In this document: positions 37,040 through 48,707 of the stretch, one piece after another
Position numbering within the stretch: position 1 is the first letter of the stretch
Layout of the letters: each line of letters begins with the position of its first letter
DNA from: Gremmenia infestans
Taxonomy: Eukaryota; Ascomycota; Leotiomycetes; Helotiales; Hamatocanthoscyphaceae
Direction: 5' to 3'
NCBI GenBank assembly: GCA_032629725.1
Contig: JAFEVB010000008.1
Coordinates: 372,001 to 436,000, forward strand
Length of the DNA: 64,000 nucleotides
Program-made: the position numbers and the translations under genes
The notes under the pieces: model-generated
The model's input: only the letters and a program-made list of their open reading frames with translations
Told to the model about the DNA's origin: nothing
Database searches by the model: none

Positions 37040-37863
37040 ATGTCTACTCCCGTTCTACTTGTTTTGGGTGCCGGGCCCAAAATCGGACTCTCCGTCGCTA
37101 ACGCGTTTGCTGCCAAAGGATACAAGGTCGCTCTGGCAGCAAGAAGTTTAGAAGAAGGTGTGGGTGAGGATGGATATCTACGTTTGAAAATCGATCTCGC
37201 AAAGGCGGAAGAAATCCAGAAAGTTTTTACCCAAGTAAAGGAGAAGTTCGGTATCCCTAGTGTTGTGGTGTATAATGGTTCGTACATAAGCATTTCCAAA
37301 TTCTAGTTATACTTGCTGACAACTATTCCAGCCGCGTCACGAACAGTGCTCGATGCCGAAGACCCGCTCTCTTCAATTTCGGCCGAAGAAGCTAACCGCG
37401 ACTTTGCTATTAATGTTATCTCACCCTTGCTTGCGGCTCAAGAGGCAGTTAAAGGCTTCAGGCAACTTGAAAGTTCAGCGTCGAGGACGTTCATCATAAC
37501 GGGCAACATGTTGAACCATATAGCGAAGCCTGGTGTTCTCACTTTTGGTATGGGTAAAGCGGCCGCGGCCCAGCTGATATGGTATGCGAGTGTGGCTTAT
37601 AAACCAAAGGGTTTCAAGTGAGTCTTTCCCCGAAGCACTGGCAAGCGACCTTCAGAGAAAGCGTTGTATTGATGAACTACAGGTTCTACTATGCCGACGA
37701 GCGTCAAGCTAATGGAGGACCAACAATCCCGGTCAGTGGTCCGGCTGCTGGAAAGGCGTATGTTCACCTTGCTGAGAAGCAGGAGCAAGGTCCGTGGAAT
37801 TATACATTCGTGGAGGACAAGGGATATGTCGAATTCAAGGGCCCTTTACCTACCGACTTTTGA
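37040..37863 (+). CDS. Short-chain dehydrogenase-like protein, atypical active site
   Basis: Exons 37040-37277, 37332-37617, 37683-37863; 234 aa, phase kept. The N-terminus is a Rossmann fold (VLLVLGAGPKIGLSVANAFA), where the usual TGxxxGIG is GAGPKIG. A short VVYNAA block corresponds to the NNAG motif. The expected catalytic YxxxK is replaced: the aligned stretch is LTFGMGKAAAAQLIW, with Phe in place of Tyr and Lys kept. Length is near the SDR minimum. It probably binds NAD(P), but classical Tyr-dependent chemistry is doubtful; related fungal proteins with the same replacement exist to my knowledge. Flanked by two broken 2EXR genes. Substrate unknown. Confidence 0.8.
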
Positions 37864-38461
37864 GATTCGGTTCCATATATATATAAGACTCAATACTTTA
37901 ACTACTTTTACAGCTCTAGTAGGCATCGAAGAGAGGTGATGAAAACTTACCCTAGCTTCTAGAGTAGAAGCAGAACAATATCAAAAATTTTCTGGAGAAG
38001 AATTTTGGATGATTAATTTGGGTTTCAAACGGAAGTTCGCACCTCTGTAATAAGCTATGTCAAGTTGATCAGCAATACTGGATACTGTTCATGATGTTGT
38101 AAGAGCTAAGGGACGGAAGCCCTTCAAGTCCTGGTTGGCCCACCTCGGATCACTTGAAGAGATATGATTAATTCACAATCAATCAAAGTATGAAACAAGA
38201 TTTTATACAAGTAAGAATCCCGTGCACAAACTTGAGGGAGAACGGCCATGCACATTTCACGATGAAATCCATCAGGACACAATGGAAGTGGTGGGTCCAA
38301 GAACTGATCTTCTCCCAATTCCCACTGAAGTATTTACAAGAGAAATCTCAACAGGCCCCGCTTGTAATCACGAGAAATGTTGCAGTAGTGAACGTAGTAT
38401 CCCACTGTTCCACGCAAACAGCCGCCATTCCTGTACCTTGGATCTTAGCACTTTAGTCGTC

Positions 38462-39290
38462 TCAACGCACAACGTCTAGATTAAATTGCCATGGTGAATG
38501 GCGTAATACAATCTCCAGCTCCCGAAAGTCGGCATTATGCTGGTCCCTCCTTGCCTCATCAAGCCACGGATCTACAGATCTCTCTGTAAATCTGAGACCG
38601 TGCAATCTTGGCCCTCCTCCGCGACGGTCAGGGTCAAGCATTGATACATGAAGGACCTTCTGTAGATTTTTAAACTCAGCATAATATAACGCATTCATTT
38701 CGCCGTCCTTCATGCGCATTACTTTCTTATGCATGTTCGTCCAGAATTCCGTGTCGCCAGCAAGGCTGCGTATTTGAGTGCTTGAAGCAGCGTCTCGAAA
38801 TAGTTGCTTGAGAAATATTCGCGGTTTTTTTTGCTTGAGATATTGCAGTCAATATTCATGCGGCCATCGGATGTGAATTCCACACCAGTGATCCATTCAT
38901 ACCACTATTGATGAACAATACATCGGTCTTCCAACAGATCAGGAGATCCTCTGTTGAGGAATCTACTATGAGTGGAACGACATTTGCAGAGTTGAAGGGG
39001 GCTGTGTAAAGTGGGAAAAGTTCTTCGCGAGACTCTTTGCAGCCGGATAGCAATACAGGAATGGTTGCTGCGATTACTGAGATCGAGGTCCAATTATTGT
39101 GGGATCCAAATCCTGACCTTGTGGGGGTTATCTCAAGGATGCGTGAGGAGGAGTCGTGGGCTTCATGCTAGATTTTGAGCCGAAGTTCTGCGGGAAGTCG
39201 GGGGAAAGGTGTAAATGTCTCCAGTGGTTGAGGAGAGACAAGTTGAGTTGGGTCAGAACTGCGAGCGTTCGTACATATTGGGGATTCCAT
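38462..39290 (-). pseudogene. 2EXR-family gene, stop at conserved Trp
   Basis: An ATG at 39290 opens a frame that reads 40 codons to ETFTPFPRLPAELRLKI and then TAG (39170-39168), exactly where the family has an almost invariant Trp (LKIW). The same frame continues HEAHDSSSRILEI, then KESREELFPLYTAPFNSANV, to a stop near 38856. The C-terminal part of the family is in another frame from about 38830 to 38462 (FWTNMHKKVMRMKDGE, LQKVLHVSMLD), so a frameshift or an intron lies between. TGG to TAG is a single transition. Clear relic of an otherwise complete 2EXR gene. Confidence 0.75.
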
Positions 39291-39329
39291 TTGTTTGCTT
39301 GGGTGGTTGCCCTACATCGCACAGAGAAT

Positions 39330-40350
39330 GAATGAATCTACGTCTAGGCATGCAGCAGGAGTACATTCACACTTAGTGCTCACGGCTTATGCATCTTGAA
39401 TTCAATGACGATAGTTGCCTACTAAAATAGCTGTATACTTGGCTAGTACCACGGATTTGCAAATCCACAGGCAATCAAAGATCAAAGAGCAAGAGGCAGG
39501 TTCCTAGGACCCCTCAAACATCAAGGGAAGAAGAGCTTGAACATTGTCTTTTCCTCTTACATCACCTTCAACAGAGATATTACAATTGCTGGTGGAATCT
39601 CTGATGGGCAACTTTTTCACATGGCCATTGAGGCTTAAGAAGAAATGCGGCAGGGTATTAAAATATACCAACTCTCCAAATATTATCAGCCACGAATGAT
39701 GACCGCTCTTGCTGTCAACAACGCGTTGTACTTTTCAAGCTCCGCAAGAGGCCCACCGTTTACGTACGACTCAGAGAACCTCATTCGAGCTGATCTCGAG
39801 GAATGCCAGAGAAGCGTAGCTGGTTCAAGTCCCCAACACAAGTTTGTTCCTGGGAAGTTGCGGGGAAGTCTTTGCTGCTCACCGGTTTCTCAAAGCTCAC
39901 GGCCCAGATGACAGATTGAAAACGTATCAGGGGAATCTGATAGTTACAGTTGGGGAAGGGGAAAAGGGGGAAATAGAGATACGGTCGCCATGCAATCCAA
40001 ACTTCCCAGTAAGTCGAGCCCACAAGCCCAACTCCAGAGTTGGTTTCGGGTTTCAAAAGAATGCAGCTGTACAAGATCTTTTCTAAAAAAAAGAAATCCC
40101 TTTGAATCAACCGCAGAGGATGAAATAAACTGACTTAGTTTAGGAATGGGGATGCAATCGATTTGTTACGGAAAGTATGGATGCCCTGGATGTGAAGCAC
40201 GGAGCTAAGCAGAAGCATACAACTTGAACACGCTTGGAATGACGGGCAGAAAGCAGAAGTCTCTTTCGGAAGATGATAATCCAGCCACAGTGTAAAGTTC
40301 AATAGCTATGCTGTATATAGAAATGGGTGGCATATTGTAAAAGCGATAAT
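39330..40350. other. Intergenic, no gene recognised
   Basis: Weak frames at 39645-40110 on both strands lack domains or splice support. The right side should hold the 3' end of the SRP receptor transcript. Confidence 0.4.
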
Positions 40351-40353
40351 ACT

Positions 40354-42507
40354 TTATTGATTACTACTTAATAATTTCTGCACCGCCCACTTGACGGACA
40401 AATTCCTAAGATCACTGTAATGCTGCCCGACGCCCACGAACAGAACAGGCACATTCGTGGCGTGGACCATGCTGACCAAAGTTCCCACCATATCTCCTAC
40501 GGTATCGCACTTAGAGATGATGAAGCCATCAAGCGATCGACCCGCTCCAAAAGCTGTGTTGAAGTTCCGTGCTTGAGCAACGGAATCTGTTCCCACGAGC
40601 GCCTAATATTTGTTAGTCAAGAGCAGATGTTTTAAGCAAGATGCAACCTACCTCTCCAACCATGAGAATTTTATCAGGGTTCGCGAACTTGGCGAACTTG
40701 TCGAGCGAAGACATGAGGCGCTGGTCATTGTGTCGTCGACCAGCAGTATCAATCAGCACGACATCAAAGCCTTCTTGCGCAGCAAAGGTGACAGAGTCCT
40801 TTGCAACGTTTGCTGCATCTTTTCCATACCCCTTCTGGTATAACTCGACCTCTCCTCCCTCTCGAGCACTAAGCTCTTTCAGGTTGCGGACATGAACAGC
40901 CAATTGCTCGACGGCGCCGGATCTGAAAGTATCGCAGGCTACAACGAGAACTTTGTACTTGTTCTGTAGAAGGAAGTAACAAATCTTGGAGAGATTCGTA
41001 GATTTGCCGACTCCATTGACACCTACAATTGAGATGACATAAGGCCGCTTCTTCTTCAAAGATAGCGCGGATGGGGAGGTAACTGCGTCGATCTCTCGGA
41101 GCAGATCAAGAGATGAAGTTGGCGTAAGGATCTTCTGCAGAGAAGCTTCCATAGCCGTTTGTATCCTTGCCTGTACACCTATAATGATGTTAGCTAGAAG
41201 AGATGAATTTAGACATCTAACCTACTCTCGAAATTTCCAGTTTTCACGCCAATGAGCTCTCTCTCCACACCCTCGCATAATCGAATAGCCGCTTCGCGAG
41301 CAACATTCTTTCTGAGCAGATGATCTTCCATTCCCTTCATAGCCTTGTCCAGGTCTTCCTTCGTTAGTGTCTTTCCTCCCACGACGTTTCTGAAAAGTCC
41401 ACCGATCGCATTAATGCTTGATCCAACAATTCCAGTCGAAGCTGTCGAGCTCTCCTTCTTAGCACCTGCTGTTGCTAATATCGAGTTGACTTGATCATCC
41501 AAGTCCTTCAGGACGAATTGCCCTTTCCCAGTCTTCGATCCCCAAGTTGCTTGGTCTACCCCCTCCACATTTCCTGGGCGATCCTTCCCCTCATCATCCC
41601 CCAGATTTGCGCCATTCGCAGGCGTGGAGTAATCAAGCGGTGTATCGCTGTCCTCATCAGCCATACCTTCTGCGTCCCATTTTCTACCCTTCTTTGGCCC
41701 CGAAGACTTTGGTCTGCCCTTCCTTTGTGATTCTTCGCCAGAGGATGCGTATGCTGAGGGCGTATTTGCAGCCTTTCGCGCTCGTCTAGATCCTTTCCCT
41801 CCTGGTCCTCCCTTTCCAGTAAGTATATGACTTGCTGGCGTGCTGGGGCGTGAGGTATCCGGTGTCGCGATAGGAGTCGATTCGTTCGATGTCAAGTCTT
41901 TGAAGGTGTTCTTCGACTGGCCTCTTGATAGAATTCCAGGTAGCGGAGGTGGTTCGTCTCTTAAATTTGCGGAAACTGAGACCGGCGCTTCTTCTAGAGC
42001 AGAAGCTTCAGCAATCCTTGTGTCTTGATTCAGTGCTGTTTTCTCCAGTTCCCTCACTTGCTGATCAAAATATTCATCAAAGTGGCATTCGACAATCGTA
42101 GTGTGTGGTTTTTTCAGCTGGTCTCCGTACAAATCCACGAAAATGGTCTTGATATTATCAACCAGCTTGTCAATCCATGATAGATGAAGGAGTGATCGGT
42201 AGACAGCCTGGCCACAATTAGTATATTCAACGCGGGACCCTGCCAACTTGCGCAAAACGTCGCAACTTACAACAAATATGAGACCCAATTCTTTAACCGT
42301 CGTCCATTTTAGAGTATGCTGGTCGTATTTGTAAGGAGGGTTGTTCGCAGCTGAGATATCATCTGCGATTCCAGCTCCGGGAAGTGTTCGCTCTTCAATG
42401 AAGACATTCGTTATGAGGCTGTTGATGATGGCGGGACTGATTGCGGAGTACGACTTGGACCACAACACCACGCCAGACGTCGTAAGAATCTCAAAGGTAT
42501 CCAACAT
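40354..42507 (-). CDS. SRP101: Signal recognition particle receptor alpha subunit
   Basis: Exons (minus): 42507-42271, 42207-41226, 41178-40652, 40602-40354; 664 aa. Intron 1 (63 nt, with ATACTAAT branch site) has no stop and keeps frame, so unspliced translation would add 21 residues; splicing restores LIFVAVYRSLLHLSW, as expected for the SRX domain. Residues 1-130 are SRX, which binds the beta subunit at the ER. Then comes a charged linker (about 170-320) and the NG GTPase. Motifs: G1 GVNGVGKST, DTFRSGAVEQL, G3 DTAGRR, G4 SKCD, and a closing GVGQHYSDLR. It docks ribosome-SRP complexes at the ER membrane. Divergent from YIF1 with 257 bp between starts. Confidence 0.95.
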
Positions 42508-42764
42508 TGTCGATTATGGCCCTTCAAAGGTGATGGGGGAATATTGTTAACGCACCGTCACAGAAAGGCTGAGGGTGAGGCAAGGCTCGATAAGAGCGCT
42601 GGGGTTTTAGCGGCGCCCGTAATCTGCCAACAAGGCGCGAAAGATTCTGGAAATGTGTTCGAATACGCGTTTCCTACTTGACAGATATCTGCACACCAGC
42701 TCTACGATACTGACGGACGGCATCACGAGGCCACCTTTGCCTTGATACTTTTACGACGGCGAAG
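42508..42764. promoter_or_regulatory. Bidirectional promoter SRP101/YIF1
   Basis: Only 257 bp separate the two divergent start codons, so both promoters and leaders must fit here. Both genes serve early secretory transport. Confidence 0.6.
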
Positions 42765-43836
42765 ATGCAACGAACAAACTATGGAAACCCTCCTCCCGCA
42801 ACATCTCCACCACTTCACCATCCAGTCCCTCAACACGTTTCTACAGTCCCCCAGCTAAGATCACCACCACCTCCTATGCCACAGCAACAGCAATCGTATG
42901 GAAACCCGTACCAGCCGCAGGCGGGTGTGGGTGCGGGGGGGAATAATGCTTTTGGCGCATATGGGGGATTCATGAACGACCCTACTGCGCAGATGGGATT
43001 TCAAGTTGGACAGACCGCATTTAAGCATGGAACAGATTACGTAGAACAAAACGTTAGTAGCTCGGGAACGATGAAGGAATGATTACTGATACTGGGAATA
43101 GTTTAACCGCTATGTCAACGTCTCTGCGCTGAAGCATTACTTCAACGTCTCAAACTCCTACGTCCTTAATAAGATATTCCTAGTTCTCTTCCCCTGGAGG
43201 CATAAACCATGGTCCCGCAAGCAATCAATAGGCCCAAATGGTCAGGAGGGATGGTTTCTGCCTCCGAGAGACGACTTGAACAGTCCGGACATGTATATTC
43301 CTATCATGGCGCTAGTTACCTATATCATTCTGTCCACAGTCCTAGCGGGTCTCCGAGGCGCATTCCAACCAGAATTGTTTGGGTATACAGCAACGTGGGC
43401 TTTATTCATTGTTGTTATTGAGATCCTGGGTCTCAAGCTTGGATGTTATCTTTTGTCCATTTCAAATGATTCCCAACTTCTTGACCTGGTTGCCTATTCG
43501 GGGTACAAGTTTGTAGGGATCATTGTCACCTTGGTGATCAGCGAAGTGTTCAACAAAGGAACGGGAACTGGTGGCTGGATAGGGTGGACAATATTCGGAT
43601 ATTGTTTTCTGGCAAATGCTCTATTTCTGGTAAGATGAACAAATGAAACTGAGATATCTTGCTAATTTATCTAGTTGCGGTCTCTAAAATACGTCCTTCT
43701 TCCAGAGAACTCCAGCGACGAACGAGGAACAATGCAAACGGTGGCACGATCCCAAAAGAGCCGAAGAACCCAATTTCTCTTCTTATACTCATACCCTGTA
43801 CAACTGATCTTCATGTGGGCGCTTACATCGATGTGA
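42765..43836 (+). CDS. YIF1: Yif1 family ER-Golgi membrane protein
   Basis: Exons 42765-43052, 43102-43629, 43675-43836; 325 aa with all phases kept. The N-terminal 100 residues are Pro/Gln/Gly-rich and cytosolic. Then come the family blocks RYVNVSALKHYFNVSNSYVL and KIFLVLFPWRHKPWSR, followed by about five hydrophobic segments (MALVTYIILSTVLAGLRGAF, ATWALFIVVIEILGLKLG, YKFVGIIVTLVIS, GWTIFGYCFLANALFL, and the C-terminal QLIFMWALTSM). Yif1 partners Yip1 and Rab GTPases in COPII vesicle transport. Start chosen at the first ATG before the proline-rich region. Confidence 0.93.
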
Positions 43837-43839
43837 GCT

Positions 43840-44667
43840 GATGATTGGATGGGAAAACTCATTTTGCTGGCGTCTGGAACTCGGTACAGTTAATGCTTGA
43901 GACGGGGTAGATATGGGAATGGCATGATATGAAAAGATCAGGGGGGCGAGGAGCTTATGCCAAACATAGAGCCTGTACGATAACTAATGAGAAGATATGG
44001 ACTTCATATGGTCTCCGTGGTCCTTTCATTAGAGAGGTTATCATACTTCGAAACTGCCTTTTAAAATAGTGGGCTAGTGCCTCAAGCGTCCTCTTCGAAG
44101 AAGCTGCTTCTCTACATTTTTTCTTTAGCAGAGCTAGGACGAGATATTCCCTATCTACCAAAGAACTTATGTTCAAATCCAAACAGATCTTTTTTCTTTA
44201 TCTCAGGGGCTTCTAGAGTGCAAACCAACTCCTCTTAGAAGGTACATACAATGATGCAAGAGCGTGTCAATTTATCTGTTAACTCTTATAGTATTTTACG
44301 GCCTTCTCCACAAAAACACTCAATGCTCCTCATGCTAGATCAACAGAGTCGGCACTCTCACTATGGCTGGTTGAACTTTTATGTCCCATGCCGCGTGGCA
44401 CATTATTTACCGCGAGGCTTCTTCAAGTAATAGCGATTGGTTATGGAGACGGCCGTTAACCACTGTAGGAGTTAATGGATGAGTATTTGGTCCTTCCTCT
44501 CAGGTAAGGAGAGGCTAATAAGTTAGGAAGGGGTTTACTGTAAACGTGCAATAAAGCAGCAGGTGGCAACGGCGCTTCCACAGCTAAACGTTATCAAGAG
44601 CACAGGCTACTTCACAATTAGCTCAACCTATCCTTCCCAAATACTCCATCTCATTTAACCTCCACAC
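43840..44667. other. Convergent intergenic region
   Basis: This lies between the 3' ends of YIF1 (plus) and the transaldolase gene (minus). A minus-strand frame of 75 codons at 43955-44182 is basic but unsupported. Nothing else seen. Confidence 0.4.
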
Positions 44668-45976
44668 TCATCCCATCAATAACTCCATCTTATCCTGCAT
44701 CTCGCAGAAAATGTTAATCGCCTATTCCATCCAGTCAGCATTTTCTTCCTCCCGTCGCTCCTCAGCTCAAACCATACCTGACCCAACTTCCTCTCCCCTT
44801 CTCCACGACCACTCAACGTAAAAGCGATACGGAACGCCTTCTCATCGCCCGCAAAGCTAAGCAGCTCCTGCATCTTAGATCCTACCGGTGCCTCGTCAAA
44901 CAAACTCACTGTCCCATTGCCCGCAGCTGGCTTCTCGGAAAGCTCTTTCAGCAGTCCGGGGGCGATGGTTATATGGTTCACGCCAGCCAGTACCATGATC
45001 TCTTCAATGCACGTAAGACTAGCGGGTAGCACTTGAGTAGTGAGCTTGTGGGCTTCGTAGTAGCGCTGTGTTTGGAGGCAGAGGGATTGCGCTTTATTGT
45101 TGTCGACGAATCTTCCGTTTCGTCAGTATATATCTCTCTGAAGAGGGGTTTTGGGGTTCTGGGGAAGGAGAGTTGAATAGTACCCAGGGTCAAAGTGAAC
45201 TTTTAGCTCATTGACATAAGGAGCGATATAGTGACATCCGACTTCACCAGCTAGAGCTGCTTGCTCGATAGTGAAGAGCGTTGTGGCTAGTGTGGTGACG
45301 CCACTTGCTTGGAGGATTTTGCAGGCTTGGAGACCTTCCCAGGTGCTCGGGATTTTGATGCAGATGCGAGTGGTATCAAAATCTGGGTCCACGATCTTGA
45401 AGAGTTGGATGATTCCTTTTCATGCGTCAGTTGTGGTACAAGGGAGTCAGTGGATGACTTACTTTGAGCATCCGAGACCGTCTTTTCAGTATCGTATGAG
45501 TGGTAGGGGTTTGTTTGGATATGGACGAAACCCGTTACATGCTTGGAGATTCCATATTGGAGCTTGACCATCTAGAAGTAGAGTTAAAACAACTTGCGGT
45601 ATTGGGTACCGTCAAAGCTGTGGCTTACAGCAATCTCGCCTGCTAATACTTTGGGCGGTATATCTGGAAAAGTTGAGGTGATTTTCTTGCTGAGGCTGAC
45701 TGCATCTTCAACCAGTTTCTGGTTGTTTGGCTTCGCAAGCTCGCCATAGGCAATGGCCTGGCGTTATTAGCTTTTATGAGACAATTACAATCAAGGGCCC
45801 TGACTGACTTGATTAGAAGTGCAATCGACGAATTGACCGAGGGTCTTGGGAACTACTTTGCTTAGCACGTGGAATTTGTAATAGATTTGCTATCTCAATG
45901 TACCTTCAACGTCCATAGTATCACAGTCCACAATACTGCGTGATTGGAGTAAATGCAACAGCGTTTGAGGAGCCAT
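44668..45976 (-). CDS. Transaldolase-like protein
   Basis: Exons (minus): 45976-45904, 45855-45809, 45757-45629, 45571-45463, 45415-45184, 45111-44778, 44721-44668; 325 aa with every junction in phase. The transaldolase barrel is seen in ISKHVTGFVHIQTNPYHSYD, RICIKIPSTWEGLQAC (Lys of the Schiff base in IKIPST), GVTTLATTLFTIEQAA and THQVLPAS-like LTTQVLPASLTC. The family transfers a dihydroxyacetone unit between sugar phosphates in the pentose phosphate pathway. The N-terminus (SRSIVDCDTMDVEV) and the gene's seven-exon structure suggest a divergent paralogue rather than the housekeeping TAL1. The last exon was chosen because it restores AINIFCEMQDKMELLMG. Next to a PrpF-like gene in the same orientation. 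Confidence 0.88.
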
Positions 45977-45979
45977 GAT

Positions 45980-46870
45980 TGATGATTCTGTTTCTTATTA
46001 AACCTGAGATGCCGATGTTTTCACGTAGTCAGAAGTTCGTTTCAAGAAGAGGGATCCAGAGCAATTATATTCCAGATTCATTCGCTTGGAAAGGTGGATA
46101 TAAGTGTTAGCTTTCTGTAAGTGCATGACCACACTTTCACATGCTAAGATATTTGGCAGGCTACTCTAATATAAAAAACTTACATTACACAAGCTTCTTA
46201 CCTTTGAATTTCTCCGTAAGATAGAACATGACATCTATACAGCCCACTTTTTCACCTCCAACCTCTCTCTCCACCTCCACCTCTCCCCTGTGGAGAAAGA
46301 ATAATGCCCCACGGAAACTAACCCGAGCCAAAGGCCCACCCACTCTTCGCAACACTTGCCATAATAGCCCAGCGCCTATTCTGCGTCGTCCGTATATTCT
46401 ATACCTTTCTTTCAACCTGTGCAAACCATCCATCCATATCCAGAATATGGAGAAATGCGACTATGATTAGATGGATTCATGGAAGCTACTGGCAGATATT
46501 CGGGCCTTCCATGCGATTTGCAACAAAATCTAACCTGCATCTTTGGGCTTCTCCGGAAAAGGGTAAATTCTGGGTGCCGGCCGGCTCACGACTCACGAGA
46601 TCAAACTAAGGGGGCAGTGGCTTCCGAGACATTTTTAGATGTTGGGTGCGAAGTGCAACAAAAATCTATTTATAAATAAATAACCTCATTTTGGGGCTTG
46701 TCTTGCGACGTGGATGCGAGGCTAGCGGCTAGATGCTACAACTACAGCACTTCTCGTTGGTAATGTGGGAGCTATTGGTTCATAACTCGTGGATTTGTTG
46801 CCGTCACTTGTTTGTCCATGTTTCGGTATTGGGCTGCGGCGCTTGACAGCAGCAAGTAGCAGACACTTCC
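45980..46870. other. Intergenic, no gene recognised
   Basis: Contains the promoter side of the transaldolase gene and the 3' side of the PrpF gene. A frame at 46228-46470 (plus) shows no domain. Confidence 0.4.
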
Positions 46871-46874
46871 GCAC

Positions 46875-48211
46875 TCACTTCCAATAGACCAAGCCATCCA
46901 TAAGCCTTCTCGCCGTTCTAAACACATCCGCTTGCAGCAAATGCCCTTTCTCATCAAACTTCGCACCCACCATAAGCTTGCCCGACGGATGACCGAGCGT
47001 GATCCCATCAGGATCAACGCGCTCACTCGAGACTTTGCCTTGCACCGTTGATCCCTCGAGGTTCGCGGCAGCAGCAATAGCCATAGCTACCGTGATAGGC
47101 ACAGCTCTATGCGGCTGGCCTACTGACAGAGCTCTGACTACTAGATCCACCTTCTCCTGCTCAATCGTCTCCCCAGATAGTAACGTATGTGTTTTTGGCC
47201 GTGAGACCATAGCAATCTTGGGGATCGAACCAGGAGCAGAAGCTTCGTCTTGACAGAGCCCCATAGCCACAGCTGCTTTCCGTCTAATGGAATCCAGCTT
47301 TGACAGCAGAGGAAGGGAGGCATCGATTTCGTCGGGAAGTATCATGCCCTCAATGTCCATGTCCTCCGCTTGTACGAAAACACACGGATTCCCCGCATCT
47401 ATACACGTAGCCCTGACGCCGTCAAACACATCTACCACATTCCCTGTCGGTAGCAGCTTTCCTGTCTTCGATCCCCTATAACCCACATTAGCTTTCCGGA
47501 ACTCGATGCCCAAGTAAAAGAAAGCCCTCACGCAGGGTCAATAAAACTCAACTGGACCTTCCCCCCCTTCCCCGCAACCCCATCAATTTCGAACCCACCC
47601 CCCGCAGCCGCCTCCCCATTCACAACCGCAAACCGCGCATGTATAAATTTCCCCGTATTGGTATTCCTGATCCTAACCGTCACATCACTCGCCCCATCCC
47701 CTACATCCACCATCCCATTATCCACAGCAAAAGGCCCCACCGCACTAGTCATATTCCCGCAATTACACGAGAAGTCTACCTCAGAGTCTCTGATGCCTAT
47801 GGCAGCGAACGTGTAGTCCACATCTGCAGCAGGGTGCGGGGAGGGACCAACGATGCATATTTTTGAGAGGGAGGAGATGCCACCGCCGAGACCGTCGAGT
47901 TGGCGCCCGTGGGGATCGGGGGAGCCGAGGATGGAGAGGAAGATGGGGGGCCAGAGGGTAGGGTTGGAGGGGAGGGAGGAGGCGGAGAATATTATGGCGC
48001 GGGAGGTGCCGCCGCGATACTGGGAAGGGCGTTAGTTATGCTGGACTGGTGCAGTCAAGAGTAGTTGTAATTGACTTACATAGGATGCAGGAAGGCGGTT
48101 CTGACGGCGTAGAGGTGTTGAAGTGGATGTTTGTCTGTAAAGGGATGGGAGCAAAGGAATAGAGGATTGGCGATGCCGCACCGGGCGGCTTATCATTTTA
48201 AACATTCTCAT
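46875..48211 (-). CDS. PrpF-like isomerase, probably mitochondrial
   Basis: Exons (minus): 48211-48080, 48019-47532, 47475-46875; 406 aa. The splice of exon 1 to 2 restores YYRGGTSRAIIF, the conserved opening of the PrpF/methylitaconate isomerase family. Other family blocks are GGGISSLSKICIVGPS, DYTFAAIGIRD, DFSCNCGNMTSAVGPFAV, IDAGNPCVFVQAEDM and GKLMVGAKF. The first 44 residues are basic and Ser-rich without acids (MRMFKMISRPVRHRQSS), as in a mitochondrial presequence. PrpF proteins isomerise double bonds of tricarboxylates such as aconitate in propionate or itaconate metabolism; the exact substrate is unknown here. An alternative start is at 48205. Confidence 0.88.
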
Positions 48212-48707
48212 CTGATAATCCTACCTCATGTTGAGGGAAATAGGATTGTTGTGTTCATTTTCATCATTGTTGCTGAATGTGAAAACGCGAGAATGAGGGG
48301 ATCAGCGAGACGTGACTGAGAACCGAGTCGCATATTGCCTCAGGAAGATCAAGAAGGTTATTTTTTTCTTCAATAATTGGTGTTGCGTCCAAGGGGTGAG
48401 ATTTGCATAAACAATAAGGGTATGTCTACAACTGTAAGGATATCTAATTCCTAGTCAAAATTGTCCTCACTGCTGCTTGCTAGGCTTGTAAGATATTAAT
48501 GAATATTGCTACATCTCTGATTCTCCGATGTTCTATACACATTACCAATTAGGTAGTTTTTACAAGGCCTCCCATATATACAGTCATCTACCATCCAATT
48601 TATAAACTCCATAAGACCAAACACCTTTTCCACCCAAGAGCCCCCTTGTTTTCTTTTGCCGTTACTTCCTGATGCCGTAAGGATTATATACAAGTCTTTG
48701 TATTCCA

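Noticed and set aside
39815..39840. ggttcaagtcc, resembling a tRNA B box
   Set aside because: No A box at the right distance and no cloverleaf can be drawn around it.
44700..44777. Unspliced C-terminus of the transaldolase (ending WNRRLTFSARCRIRWSY)
   Set aside because: Splicing at 44777/44722 gives AINIFCEMQDKMELLMG, which fits the family better and has a proper donor, branch and acceptor.
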